Source of the DNA: Hymenobacter sp. ISL-91
GTDB lineage: Bacteria; Bacteroidota; Bacteroidia; Cytophagales; Hymenobacteraceae
Assembly: GCF_018613725.1 (NCBI RefSeq)
Contig: NZ_JAGGPS010000002.1
Span: 1 to 34,817, forward strand
Length of the DNA stretch: 34,817 bases
Direction of reading: 5' to 3'
The position numbers and the translations under genes were made by a program. Positions 26,308-34,804 of the stretch are shown piece after piece; the first letter of the stretch is position 1, and every line of letters begins with the position of its first letter. The notes below the pieces were generated by a model. It searched no databases. It had not been told where the DNA came from and saw nothing but the letters and a program-made list of their open reading frames with translations.

Positions 26308-26371
26308 TGTCCGTTTTGCCCCCACGGGCAGCGGCTTCTTCTTCATTTTCAAACGTTTATCCTCCTCCCCA

Positions 26372-26824
26372 ATGGATCATCTGAGCTTCAAGACGGTTGC
26401 CGTCAACAAAGCCAACGCCAACAAGGGCTGGGTTGTGGTTGACGCTGCCGACGCCACGCTGGGTCGGTTGTGCAGCCAGATTGCCAACATGCTGCGTGGC
26501 AAGCACAAGCCCTCCTTCACGCCCAACTCGGATTGTGGCGACAACGTCATCGTCATCAATGCCGACAACCTGCGGGTAACGGGCAAGAAGTTGACCGACA
26601 AAATCTACATCACCCACTCGGGCTACCCCGGCGGACAGAAGCGCATCAACCTGCGCGACAAGAAGGCCAAGGACTCGACCCGGGTGATTGAGCACGCTGT
26701 ACGCGGCATGTTGCAGGGCAACAAGCTGGGCGCCGAGCAGTTCCGCAACCTGTTTGTGTACGCCGGCAACGAGCATCCGCACGAAGCCCAGCAGCCTAAA
26801 GCTCTTTCTTTCTCGCATCTGTAA
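26372..26824 (+). CDS. rplM: 50S ribosomal protein L13
   Basis: 150 residues. The sequence shows the L13 hallmarks: WVVVDAADATLGRLCSQIA near the start, GDNVIVINADNLRVTGKK in the middle, and the YITHSGYPGG stretch, then AVRGMLQGNKLG and the VYAGNEHPHEAQQP tail. L13 is an early assembly protein of the large subunit. It is the first gene of a run with rpsI (38 bases apart), the order found in most bacteria. Confidence 0.97.
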   Translation: MDHLSFKTVAVNKANANKGWVVVDAADATLGRLCSQIANMLRGKHKPSFTPNSDCGDNVIVINADNLRVTGKKLTDKIYITHSGYPGGQKRINLRDKKAKDSTRVIEHAVRGMLQGNKLGAEQFRNLFVYAGNEHPHEAQQPKALSFSHL

Positions 26825-26862
26825 GCCGAACCCCGGCTCATTTTTTTCTAATTCTCCACCTA

Positions 26863-27249
26863 ATGGAAATCCTCAATACCTCTGGTAGAAGAAAAACCTC
26901 GGTGGCCCGCATCTACATGCAGGCCGGGCAAGGGAATATCACTATCAACGGCCGGGAAATGAAAGCCTATTTTGGCAATGAACTCCTGGAAAACATCGTG
27001 AACCAGCCTTTGGCGACGGTCGAGCAAGTCGGCCAGTACGACATCAAGGTGAACGTGCGCGGTGGTGGCATTTCGGCCCAGGCCGAAGCCATCCGTCTGG
27101 CCATCTCGAAAGCCCTCGTGGGCGACAACGCGGAGGTTCGCCCCGCCCTGAAGAAGGAAGGCTTCCTGACCCGCGACCCGCGCATGGTGGAACGCAAGAA
27201 ATTCGGCAAGCGTAAGGCGCGTCGTTCGTTCCAGTTCTCGAAACGCTAA
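26863..27249 (+). CDS. rpsI: 30S ribosomal protein S9
   Basis: 128 residues. It opens with the S9 signature [24 protein letters not shown] and ends with the basic tail [11 protein letters not shown], whose last residues reach the P-site tRNA in the ribosome. Full length. It lies 38 bases after rplM and 20 bases before rpsB, so the three genes are likely co-transcribed. Confidence 0.97.
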   Translation: MEILNTSGRRKTSVARIYMQAGQGNITINGREMKAYFGNELLENIVNQPLATVEQVGQYDIKVNVRGGGISAQAEAIRLAISKALVGDNAEVRPALKKEGFLTRDPRMVERKKFGKRKARRSFQFSKR

Positions 27250-27269
27250 TCTTCCAGAGGAACCCTATC

Positions 27270-28037
27270 ATGGCCCAGACTACCACCTATAAAGAATTGC
27301 TGGACGCCGGTTCGCATTTTGGTCACCTCACCCGCAAGTGGGACCCCAAAATGGCTCCGTACATCTTCATGGAGAAGAACGGCATCCACATTATCGACCT
27401 CAACAAGACCCTTGCTTCGCTCGAACACGCGACCAGCGCTATTCGCAACATCGCGAAGAGCGGCCGCAAGATTATGTTCGTGGCCACCAAGAAGCAGGCC
27501 CAGGAGATTGTGACCGAAGAGGCCAAGCGCCTGCACATGCCCTATGTGACCGACCGTTGGTTGGGCGGCCTGCTCACCAACTTCGCCACCGTACGCAAGT
27601 CGCTGAAGAAGATGAGCACCATCGACAAGATGGTAAAGGAAAACACGGCGTACGCGGCCCTCGCTAAGCGCGAGCGGCTGATGCTGTCGCGCGAGCGGGA
27701 GAAGCTGGATCGGGTACTCGGCGGCATTGCCGACCTGAGCCGCCTGCCCTCGGCCCTGTTCGTAATCGACGTGAAGCGCGAGCACATTGCCGTGAAGGAA
27801 GCCCAGAAATTGGGTATCCCGGTATTCGCTATCTGCGATACGAACTCGAACCCCGAGTCGGTACAGTTCCCGATTCCAGCCAACGACGACGCCTCGAAGT
27901 CTATCCAGCTTATCGTGGGCATCATGGGTAAGGCTATCGAAGATGGTCTGTCGGAGCGCAAAGTCGACAAAGAGGACGCCGACAAGAAGCAAGCCGAAGA
28001 AGAAGGCATCAAGGAAAAGCAGGACGCCGACGAATAG
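27270..28037 (+). CDS. rpsB: 30S ribosomal protein S2
   Basis: 255 residues. The opening [19 protein letters not shown], then [29 protein letters not shown], and the [30 protein letters not shown] core are all S2. The acidic C-terminal extension (about 25 residues of D, E and K) is common in Bacteroidota. In most genomes tsf follows closely; here 211 bases with a terminator and a heptad tract part them. Confidence 0.97.
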   Translation: MAQTTTYKELLDAGSHFGHLTRKWDPKMAPYIFMEKNGIHIIDLNKTLASLEHATSAIRNIAKSGRKIMFVATKKQAQEIVTEEAKRLHMPYVTDRWLGGLLTNFATVRKSLKKMSTIDKMVKENTAYAALAKRERLMLSREREKLDRVLGGIADLSRLPSALFVIDVKREHIAVKEAQKLGIPVFAICDTNSNPESVQFPIPANDDASKSIQLIVGIMGKAIEDGLSERKVDKEDADKKQAEEEGIKEKQDADE

Positions 28038-28049
28038 TCGTTTCGCTGT

Positions 28050-28133
28050 TAGAAGCTAGAAGTTAGGAGCTAGGAGCTAGAATCAGAGGGAAACCGACTG
28101 GCCAATTCTAGCTCCTGGCTCCTGACTTTTTTT
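28050..28133 (+). terminator. Terminator built from heptad repeats after rpsB
   Basis: The left arm is five 7-bp units at 28050-28084, all starting TAG (TAGGAGC twice in a row at 28064-28077). The right arm holds two GCTCCTG units at 28111-28124. The arms pair over 22 bases (28062-28083 with 28105-28126, two wobble pairs) and a run of seven T follows at 28127-28133. It is therefore both a repeat element and a credible terminator inside the rpsB-tsf pair. Confidence 0.82.
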
Positions 28134-28164
28134 GCTTTTGCTCGCATCTGCGCTTCCCTTTTAA

Positions 28165-28248
28165 TTCAATTCCAACATTCAGCTTTCAGCTACCCGCTTT
28201 ATCCTTCGGGATTCTGCCTTGTAGCTTCGAGCTCCTAATTCCTACCAA
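28165..28248. repeat. Twelve-unit degenerate heptad tract abutting tsf
   Basis: Twelve consecutive 7-bp units end exactly at the base before the tsf ATG. No unit is repeated exactly, but the fifth base is C in nine of twelve, the sixth is T in ten of twelve and the seventh is T in eight of twelve. A typical pair is TCAGCTT then TCAGCTA (28179-28192). It forms the whole proximal leader of tsf. Confidence 0.75.
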
Positions 28249-29088
28249 ATGGCCGCTATTACCGCCGCTGACGTAAATAAGCTCCGCACCATGACCGGTG
28301 CCGGCATGATGGATTGCAAGAAAGCCCTTGTTGAGGCTGAAGGCGACTTCGAAGCTGCCCGTGACCTGCTCCGTAAGCAGGGCCAGAAAATTGCCGACAA
28401 GCGCTCAGACAACGAGACGTCGGAAGGCGTAGTGCTGGCCGCTGTAAGCCAGGATGGCACCAACGGCAAACTGGTGTCGCTGGCTTGCGAAACCGAGCCG
28501 GTTTCGAAGGTTCCCGATTTCAAGGAGTTGGCCCAGCGCATTCTGGACACGGCCGTGAAAACCGACGCCGCTACCAAGGAAGAGCTGCTGGCTGCTTCGC
28601 AGGAGGATGGCCGCGCCTTGCAGGAGCACATCACCGACCTGATGGGCAAAATTGGCGAGAAGCTGGTGGTTACGGCTTACGAGAACATCACGGCTGAGAA
28701 AGTAGCTTCCTACATTCACTCCGACAACAAAAAGGGTGTACTCGTAGCCATGAAGAACGTAGGCGGTGCCGACGTTTCGACCGTAGGCCGCGACGTAGCC
28801 ATGCAGATTGTAGCCATGAAGCCCGTTGCCCTCGACAAGGACGGTGTGGATGCTGCTACCATCGAGCGCGAAATTGAGATTGGCAAGGAGCAGGCGCGTG
28901 CCGACGGCAAGCCCGAAGCCATGCTGGAGAAGATTGCCCAGGGCAAGCTCAACAAGTTCTACAAGGAAAGCACCCTGCTCAACCAGGAGTTCGTGAAGGA
29001 CAACTCGATGACCATCGCCCAGCTGCTCGACAAGACCAGCAAGGGCCTGACGGTTTCCGACTTCAAGCGCGTAGCTATTATAGGCTAA
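28249..29088 (+). CDS. tsf: Elongation factor Ts
   Basis: 279 residues. EF-Ts recharges EF-Tu with GTP during translation. The N-terminal UBA-like domain has VNKLRTMTGAGMMDCKKALVEAEGD, followed by the core with the exchange residues (SDNETSEG loop) and the two-repeat dimerisation domain, then VKDNSMTIAQLLDK near the end. Full length. The start is the ATG at 28249. Its leader is a heptad tract preceded by a terminator, so tsf may be transcribed apart from rpsB; I see no clear -7 box in the leader. Confidence 0.97.
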   Translation: MAAITAADVNKLRTMTGAGMMDCKKALVEAEGDFEAARDLLRKQGQKIADKRSDNETSEGVVLAAVSQDGTNGKLVSLACETEPVSKVPDFKELAQRILDTAVKTDAATKEELLAASQEDGRALQEHITDLMGKIGEKLVVTAYENITAEKVASYIHSDNKKGVLVAMKNVGGADVSTVGRDVAMQIVAMKPVALDKDGVDAATIEREIEIGKEQARADGKPEAMLEKIAQGKLNKFYKESTLLNQEFVKDNSMTIAQLLDKTSKGLTVSDFKRVAIIG

Positions 29089-29091
29089 TTG

Positions 29092-29126
29092 AGCGGCAAG
29101 CTGTCAGCCACAAGCTGCAAGCTTGC
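29092..29126. repeat. Five-unit AGC heptad tract after tsf
   Basis: Five 7-bp units in a row, each starting AGC, for example AGCTGCA then AGCTTGC (29113-29126). It begins three bases after the tsf stop. The ends of the tract also form an inverted CGGCAAGC/GCTTGCCG pair. Confidence 0.8.
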
Positions 29127-29140
29127 CGTTCAGAATTAAG

Positions 29141-29176
29141 AAAGGCCCCGCTGGCAGATGCCAGCGGGGCCTTTTC
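29141..29176. terminator. Terminator of tsf
   Basis: A perfect 15-bp GC-rich stem (29141-29155 with 29160-29174) and a four-base loop, with AAA before and TTTT after. It can serve tsf and the convergent DUF3089 gene. Confidence 0.93.
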
Positions 29177-29209
29177 TTGTATGCGTTCCTTTGGGGAAAC
29201 CGCTTATTC

Positions 29210-30256
29210 TCACTTCGCCCGCTCCTGCCAGGCCCGCACGCGCGTAACGGCATTCTGGCGGATGTTGGCGTAGAACAGGCCGTAATCGGCAATGTGGAAG
29301 GAGTGCCAGAGCTGGGGTTGGCCGGGTATCAGGAAGCGTGGGTAGCCAGAGGGCTTGGGCGGGTGCACCCACAGCAGACCCTGGTGCACCTTGGCATCGA
29401 CCACGCCCACATCGAGCCGGTTGAAATCCTGCCCGACGCCACCGCGGTTGAGGCGGGCGGGCGCGGCCAGCGTGTCGAGCGTCCAGGTGAGCGGGTTCAC
29501 GGCCACGCCGTTTTCAAATGGCGGGTAGGCGTTGCCCCACGAAACCGTATTCCAGGCTACGTAGCAGCCGGTTTGGGTCGAGTCGGCGCAGGGTTTCAGG
29601 GTTTGATACTGCTTAGGGTCTACCTTGAAGCCGATGAGGTAAGCTGCTACCAGCCGCTGGCGCAGCTGAGGGTCGGTGTCGAATAACTCGCGCAACAGCC
29701 GGGTGGCGTGCACGGTGCCCTGGCTGTGGCCGGCAATGATGATAGGGCGGCCCTGGTTGTAGTTCGCCAGGTAGTATTGGAAAGACGCCTTCACGTCGGA
29801 ATACGCCAGATTCAGCGCCTTCTGGCCGTTTTCGGCCTTGGTACTATCCACGAAAAAAGCGTAGAGCGTGGCCTGGCGGTAGCGGGGCGCGTATACCCGG
29901 GCCGCCGCATTGAAAGCCGAGGCCTGGTTCCGAATCACGTCGTCGTCGGTGAACTGGTTGACCCGGTCGTTGCTGAGGCTAGCGTTCCACTGCTTGCGCC
30001 AGTAATAAGTAGTAGGGTGCACGTAGAACACGTCGGCCGCGGCGGTGGCCTGCTGGTCTTTGAACGGCGTGTTGCGCGGCACCGCGTCGGCCGAGTCGCG
30101 GCGGGTGGGCAGGGCGGCCCAGCTGGCCGGCAGGGCATAATCGGGGGCTACCGGATTGTCGTACTGGCCGAAATCCTTGCTCGGCTTGATAACTTTCAGG
30201 CAGGAGCCCAGGCTGAGCAGGGCAGCGGCGGATATCAGAGCGGGACGGAAGCGCAT
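29210..30256 (-). CDS. DUF3089 alpha/beta-hydrolase lipoprotein
   Basis: 348 residues. A lipobox (SLGSC) near residue 19 makes it a likely lipoprotein. It has an alpha/beta-hydrolase core with the nucleophile elbow GHSQG near residue 180, FYVHPTTY near 75, and the RYRQATLYAFF segment typical of DUF3089. The family probably has ester- or lipid-hydrolase activity, but no substrate is known. The ATG at 30256 gives the lipoprotein start; a longer frame upstream overlaps the next gene and is not believable. It lies 40 bases downstream of the SHOCT gene on the same strand. Confidence 0.87.
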   Translation of the reverse strand: MRFRPALISAAALLSLGSCLKVIKPSKDFGQYDNPVAPDYALPASWAALPTRRDSADAVPRNTPFKDQQATAAADVFYVHPTTYYWRKQWNASLSNDRVNQFTDDDVIRNQASAFNAAARVYAPRYRQATLYAFFVDSTKAENGQKALNLAYSDVKASFQYYLANYNQGRPIIIAGHSQGTVHATRLLRELFDTDPQLRQRLVAAYLIGFKVDPKQYQTLKPCADSTQTGCYVAWNTVSWGNAYPPFENGVAVNPLTWTLDTLAAPARLNRGGVGQDFNRLDVGVVDAKVHQGLLWVHPPKPSGYPRFLIPGQPQLWHSFHIADYGLFYANIRQNAVTRVRAWQERAK

Positions 30257-30296
30257 AAGTGAGTGGGGAGTGCCGAACAACGCCGGACCGGCAGTG

Positions 30297-31436
30297 CTAC
30301 TCCTCGAAGTTGTTTTCCAGCAGCTTTTCCTGCCGCAGGTACACGATTTTAAAATCCTTGTCGAAGCGCACCCGCACCTGGGCGGCCGTTTGCTGGCGCT
30401 TTTGCAACGACTGTCGCAGGGCCGAGCTGTTCTCCACAAAAGTAACCACCCGCGAACCGTCGGCGACCGGCGGACTCACTTGCAGCGTGCCGGGCCGGAT
30501 ACTGGTCTGGGCCTCCAGAAATTCGGGGAAATGGGTTCTGGCCAGCTCGGCATTGATGGCGGCCGGGGTGGCGTTCTGCATCAGATAAAACCGCTCGACC
30601 TGGGGGGCGAAGTAGGTGGCAGCCGTGAATGGCGCCGACTGCAAATCGGCGTAATAGCGCTGCATAATCGTTTCTACGCGGGCCTTGGCAGCACTGGCCG
30701 ACAGCCCGGCCGAGGCATCGGCGGGAGCAGGTGTGGCCGCCGCCGGGCTGGTAGCGGCCGGAGCAGGCGCTTCGTCAACCACCGTATCGGCGGGTGCGGC
30801 TACAACAGGCGCAACCACAGGGGCCACGCGAATGGTTTCGGGGGCGGCAATAGGCAGCAGCTCAATCTGCTCGGTCTGAGGTCCTACTTCCGGCGCTACC
30901 GCCACCGAATCGGCCGTGGTGCGGGAGGTGCTGGTGAGGCGCTCCGAGTCGCGGCCGTCGGAGAGCAGATACGCCACCAGGGCCAGCAGGGCCAGAATGG
31001 CGGCTACTACCACAATTGTCATCAGAGGGCTTTTGCGCGGGGCGGTGTAGGCATCCTCCTCCACGTACTCCTGCTCGGCGCCGCTGTAGGGTTCGGGAGC
31101 CGGGGAGTGGGTAACCGGCGGCAGCATGGGCATCATTTCTACCGGCGCCACGGTAGTTGGCTCGGGCCGAACCGGGGGCGGCAGTTCGGGCAACAGACCA
31201 GGCACCGTGGCACCAGCAGCCTCCGGCGCGGTGGGCGTGGGTTCCGGCAGTTTGGGGCTGGGTGGCTCGGGGATGGGAAGCTCGGGGGCGGCGGCATCGG
31301 GCGCCACGCCCGGAGGAGCCGGCGCAAATACCAGCTTCTGCTTCAGCATCTCAAACTCGGCGGGCGTGATGGTGCCGGCATCGAGCCATTCTTTCAGCTG
31401 GCGAAGCGTATCGAGGGGCGAGGGGTCTTTCTGCAT
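30297..31436 (-). CDS. SHOCT-domain single-span membrane protein with proline-rich linkers
   Basis: 379 residues. A SHOCT motif (LDTLRQLKEWLDAGTITPAEF) lies at about 7-32. A proline/alanine/glutamate-rich linker follows to about 135, then one membrane span at about 140-162, a second low-complexity Ala/Pro/Val region to about 245, and a folded C-terminal domain of about 130 residues, possibly NTF2-like. The topology is probably cytoplasmic SHOCT and periplasmic C terminus. The function is unknown. The ATG at 31436 is preferred over a TTG at 31451. It sits 23 bases from the next gene and is likely co-transcribed with its neighbours. Confidence 0.75.
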   Translation of the reverse strand: MQKDPSPLDTLRQLKEWLDAGTITPAEFEMLKQKLVFAPAPPGVAPDAAAPELPIPEPPSPKLPEPTPTAPEAAGATVPGLLPELPPPVRPEPTTVAPVEMMPMLPPVTHSPAPEPYSGAEQEYVEEDAYTAPRKSPLMTIVVVAAILALLALVAYLLSDGRDSERLTSTSRTTADSVAVAPEVGPQTEQIELLPIAAPETIRVAPVVAPVVAAPADTVVDEAPAPAATSPAAATPAPADASAGLSASAAKARVETIMQRYYADLQSAPFTAATYFAPQVERFYLMQNATPAAINAELARTHFPEFLEAQTSIRPGTLQVSPPVADGSRVVTFVENSSALRQSLQKRQQTAAQVRVRFDKDFKIVYLRQEKLLENNFEE

Positions 31437-31459
31437 GGGGAAGCGCGGCAAAAACGGCG

Positions 31460-32170
31460 TTACGGACGGTCGAGGTTGAGCAATCGGGTCCGGCTGCGTT
31501 CCAGCTGGGCCTGGCGTAGCTCCAGCAGCCGGGCATTATCGAGCAGCTTCACCGAATCGTCGGCCGATTTACGCTGGTTGTCGAGGTTTTGCTGCTTGAG
31601 CTGCTCGATTTTTTCGAGGTTGGACTTGGTGTTGCCGGCCAGGCTGGCGCGGTTCTTTTCCAGCTTTTCTTTGTCCTTGGTTGTAGCAGCCAGTTCCTTC
31701 TCGGCAGTTTCTACCCGCTCGCGGTAGGCGCGCTGCCGGGCGGCCGTACCGAAGCTCTGCACAATGGAGCGCAACGACGCAAACTCGCTGCTCGAAGCGG
31801 CTAAAAACGTGTCGGGGCCCGTGGCAGCCCACACCGATAGCTCGGTCACCGTATCGGCCGGGGCCAGTATGGTTGAGTACAGGTCGATGAGCTGGCCGCT
31901 GACGCTCGATATGGGCACCTGCTTGGCCGTGAGGTTGTCGCGCTTGCCCACGCCAAACACGCCGTCGCCCTTCAGCTTGATGTTATAGGTATCCTTGAGC
32001 CAGCGCTGCCAGAACTCGCGGGTCCAGTCGGCCGAAGCCTCCACCTCTACCTTCACGGCGTCGCGCGTGCGCTTCTCGAAATTAACGCTGCTTGTGCGGG
32101 CCTCATACAACTGGGCCTGGGCGAAGGTGGCAGTCAGCAGCAGCGCCGGGAGTAGCAGAAGATGTTTCAT
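31460..32170 (-). CDS. Exported coiled-coil protein, unknown function
   Basis: 236 residues. A signal peptide ends at about FAQA-Q (residue 19). The middle (25-135) looks globular, with VNFEKRTRDAVKVEVEASADWTREFWQRWL near its start. The last 80 residues are a long charged coiled coil rich in E, K, Q and L. I do not recognise a family beyond similar Cytophagales hypothetical proteins. The start is the ATG at 32170 (MKHLLLLP); a TTG upstream would only add residues before the signal peptide. It is the middle gene of a same-strand set. Confidence 0.75.
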   Translation of the reverse strand: MKHLLLLPALLLTATFAQAQLYEARTSSVNFEKRTRDAVKVEVEASADWTREFWQRWLKDTYNIKLKGDGVFGVGKRDNLTAKQVPISSVSGQLIDLYSTILAPADTVTELSVWAATGPDTFLAASSSEFASLRSIVQSFGTAARQRAYRERVETAEKELAATTKDKEKLEKNRASLAGNTKSNLEKIEQLKQQNLDNQRKSADDSVKLLDNARLLELRQAQLERSRTRLLNLDRP

Positions 32171-32269
32171 TGCAGATATTGGGAGGGCGAGTAGGCGGCG
32201 AGTGGGCTTGAAACGGGTGTCCTGCTTCGACAACTCAGCTCAGCAGAACACCCATTCCGTAAACCTTCC

Positions 32270-32515
32270 TCAAATATCGTGGCGGTCGAAGGCGGCCTGC
32301 AGGTCGGTTTGCATGGCGGCGAAGCGAGCCACGGCGGCCTGCACAAACTCGTTGTCGAGCAGCCGGTGGATGTCTTCCTCGCCGGTCAGGTCCAGCTCAC
32401 TCACCTTGTACGTTTGCTCAAACGAGCCCTTTTCGAGCTTGATGAGGTACTTGCCGTTCCAGCTGAAGAGCGTGATTTTGGCGTGCGGATTGGGGATGAT
32501 GGCGAGTTGGCGCAT
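32270..32515 (-). CDS. Small conserved-looking hypothetical protein (81 aa)
   Basis: 81 residues. It opens with MRQLAIIPNPHAKITLFSWN and continues with a strand-rich stretch (KYLIKLEKGSFEQTYKVSEL), then a helical C terminus. No signal peptide, membrane span or catalytic motif is visible. The regular codon use and well-formed start at 32515 support a real gene; a longer reading from 32605 would run through a non-conserved, cysteine-rich segment. The function is unknown. Confidence 0.7.
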   Translation of the reverse strand: MRQLAIIPNPHAKITLFSWNGKYLIKLEKGSFEQTYKVSELDLTGEEDIHRLLDNEFVQAAVARFAAMQTDLQAAFDRHDI

Positions 32516-32702
32516 AGATAGCAGGCAGCAAGACGGAACGGGCGCAAAGATACGCAGTCCGGGCCGGGGCTTGCCCAAAATGCTGAAAGCCGTGACTGCC
32601 AGCATGGGCAGCCACGGCTTTTAATGCCGTAGGTGGAGTTGCCCGCTTAGATAGTGCGTGTTCCGCTGGCAGGGCCACATTCCGGCACGCCTATCTGGGG
32701 CG

Positions 32703-33695
32703 CTACAGCTTCACAATAACGTACAACGATGCGGCCGATATAACCACCCACAGCAGCACTCCGAGCCCAAACGGCCGCGGCCCCACGGCCTTTATGGTTT
32801 TAAACGACAGGCCCGCCCCGATGAAGAACAGCGTTACCACCAGGCCCAGGCGGGCCAACTGTACCAGCCAGGGTCCCACAACGTGGGTGGCGGGCACGTA
32901 GGTGTTCAGCAGCATGGCCCCAATAAAGCCCAGAATAAACCAGGGCAGCTTCACTTTCACATCTTGCTGCTTGAAAAAGTACGCCGTGCCCAGCGCCACC
33001 GGAATAATCCAGAGGGCCCGCGCCAGCTTCACGGTAGTGGCCACGCCCAGCGCCTCGGAGCCGTAAGCCGCTGCCGCGCCCACCACCGACGAGGTATCGT
33101 GGATGGCAATGGCGCACCACAGGCCAAACTGCTGCTGCGACAGGGCCAGCGCGTGCCCGATGGGCGGAAAGGCGAACAGGGCCACCGCGTTCAGCACGAA
33201 CACCGTACCCAGCGCCACCGACATTTCTTCATCCTTCGCGCCCACTACCGGCCCCACCGCGGCAATGGCCGAGCCCCCGCAAATGGCAGTGCCACACGAA
33301 ATCAGATGAGTAGCTACGCGGCCCAGCTTCAGCCAGCGCCCCACCACATAGCCCAGTACCAGCGTCCCGAAAATGGAAACAACAGTAAACAGGATGCCCT
33401 CGCGGCCGGCCTGCACTGCGGCGTGGGCATTCAGGCCGAAGCCCAGCCCGATAACCGAAAACTGCAGCAGTTTGGCCGTGTACTTTTTGGTGAAACCCAG
33501 GAAAGGGTTGCCCAGCGTTTGGGCCAGCACCAACCCCAGCGCCAGCGCCAGTGGCGGCGACGCCCAGGGCGTGAGGCAAAAAGCAAGCAGCAGCCCGAAC
33601 ACCACCTTGGGCAGCAAAGCGCCAGGGGTTCTGCGACCACCTGAACCTGCTGCACGAACTGCCGTTTCGGGTGGGGCAAGCAGGATTTGGGGCAT
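32703..33695 (-). CDS. YeiH family putative sulfate exporter
   Basis: 330 residues with about ten membrane spans, matching the YeiH/Cons_hypoth698 family. Typical marks are the SCGTAICGGSAIAAVGPVV segment and the HDTSSVVGAAAAYG segment near residue 200, both with small residues in a membrane setting. The family is annotated as sulfate or sulfonate exporters, but transport has been little tested. The start is the ATG at 33695. It lies downstream of a LysR regulator on the same strand, the common pairing for this family. Confidence 0.88.
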   Translation of the reverse strand: MPQILLAPPETAVRAAGSGGRRTPGALLPKVVFGLLLAFCLTPWASPPLALALGLVLAQTLGNPFLGFTKKYTAKLLQFSVIGLGFGLNAHAAVQAGREGILFTVVSIFGTLVLGYVVGRWLKLGRVATHLISCGTAICGGSAIAAVGPVVGAKDEEMSVALGTVFVLNAVALFAFPPIGHALALSQQQFGLWCAIAIHDTSSVVGAAAAYGSEALGVATTVKLARALWIIPVALGTAYFFKQQDVKVKLPWFILGFIGAMLLNTYVPATHVVGPWLVQLARLGLVVTLFFIGAGLSFKTIKAVGPRPFGLGVLLWVVISAASLYVIVKL

Positions 33696-33721
33696 AGCTG
33701 GAGTGGGTTGGTGTACCGCTG

Positions 33722-33729
33722 CAAAGGTA
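33722..33729 (-). promoter_or_regulatory. -7 box for the yeiH-like gene
   Basis: On the minus strand this reads TACCTTTG followed by CAGC, a full TAnnTTTG match and nearly identical to the box before the pseudouridine synthase gene. It lies 26 bases before the start codon at 33695. Confidence 0.55.
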
Positions 33730-33749
33730 CGCTTGCCCCTCTCCGTTCG

Positions 33750-33767
33750 ATAATCTAAAATAGTTAT
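33750..33767. promoter_or_regulatory. Candidate LysR operator
   Basis: ATAA, ten bases, TTAT inside an AT-rich island 55-70 bases upstream of yeiH, close to the T-N11-A form bound by LysR proteins. The location, just upstream of the -7 box, is where an activator would bind. The match is loose. Confidence 0.35.
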
Positions 33768-33828
33768 GCAGTATTACTTCAGGTTATACGCTAGTGGCGT
33801 TTGGTTTCGCTTTCACCCCGATCAGGAA

Positions 33829-34740
33829 TTAGGCGCCTGCTTCCTGTCCGTACTGCTGCCGGGCGTAGCGCCAGAACAGCTCGGCGGGGCGGCTCAGGGG
33901 CTGGCCCTGCACCCACAGCGCCTCGAATTGCCGGGGCAGGTGTAGGCCGGCTATGGATACCACCTCCAGCCGGCTGGCCGCCAGCTCCCGGGTCAGGGCC
34001 CGGCGCGACACGAAGCCCAGGGCTTCGGGCGCGGCTTCGAGGTAGGTTTTGATGGCCTCCGTGTTGTCGAAGTAAAAGGCCACGCGCAGGTCGGCGAGCC
34101 GGATTTTCTGCTCGCGCAGGGCGAATTCGAGCACTTCGAGGGTGCCCGAGCCTCGCTCGCGTAGCACCAGCGGGTGGGCCAGGGCCTCGGCTAAGGGCAG
34201 CGGCGTGGGCGGCGGTCCGGTGGGCGTGGCCCGGCGCACGGCTACCAGCTCGTCGGCCAGCAGCGGCTCGTAGTGCAGGTCGCGGCTCTTGGCCCGACCC
34301 TCCACAAAGCCCAGGTCGAGCTGGCCAGCCAGCAGGGCACTGGCAATCTGCTCGGAATTGGCATTGAGCAGCGTCAGCTCGATTTGGGGGTAGCGGGCCT
34401 GGAAACCGGGCAGCAGGGCGGGCAGCTCGTACTGGGCCAGGGTGGTGCTGGCGCCCAGGCGCAGGCGGCCGGCGGCCTCGCCGCGTAATCCGCGCAGCTG
34501 TTCGGCCAATTGTTCGTGGCGGGCGGCTATATCGTCGGCGTGGGCTAGCAGCAGCGCCCCGGCGGCCGTGAGGCTGATGCGGTTGCCACGCCGCTCGAAC
34601 AGCCGCTGCTGGTAGGCGCTTTCCAGCTCGCGCACATGCTTGGTAACGGCGGGCTGGCTGATGTACAGCTCGCGGGCGGCCTTGGTGAAGCTGAGGTGCC
34701 GGGCCACGGCCTGGAAAACCTGGAGGCGGAAATCGGGCAT
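33829..34740 (-). CDS. LysR family transcriptional regulator
   Basis: 303 residues. The N-terminal winged helix has FRLQVFQAVARHLSFTKAARELYISQPAVTKHVRELE, the LysR DNA-binding signature. The effector domain spans about 90-295, opening with LGASTTLAQYELPALLPGF, close to the CysB/YeiE branch. The start is the ATG at 34740; a TACCTTGC word (minus strand of 34744-34751) lies just before it. It stands directly upstream of the yeiH-like gene on the same strand and likely controls it in response to a sulfur-related or other small ligand; the ligand is not known. Confidence 0.9.
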   Translation of the reverse strand: MPDFRLQVFQAVARHLSFTKAARELYISQPAVTKHVRELESAYQQRLFERRGNRISLTAAGALLLAHADDIAARHEQLAEQLRGLRGEAAGRLRLGASTTLAQYELPALLPGFQARYPQIELTLLNANSEQIASALLAGQLDLGFVEGRAKSRDLHYEPLLADELVAVRRATPTGPPPTPLPLAEALAHPLVLRERGSGTLEVLEFALREQKIRLADLRVAFYFDNTEAIKTYLEAAPEALGFVSRRALTRELAASRLEVVSIAGLHLPRQFEALWVQGQPLSRPAELFWRYARQQYGQEAGA

Positions 34741-34804
34741 GGCTGCAAGGTAGAATGATTGCCGAGACGTTACGCTGGGAGCTTCTGTGCGAAATCCAGC
34801 ACGG

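Noticed and set aside
30156..31727. Long plus-strand frame over the SHOCT and coiled-coil genes
   Set aside because: The minus-strand genes have a signal peptide, a membrane span and a SHOCT motif; the plus-strand translation is low-complexity G/R-rich.
32658..33644. Long plus-strand frame over the yeiH-like gene
   Set aside because: The opposite strand encodes a clear ten-span transporter; this frame is its H/Q/R-rich shadow.
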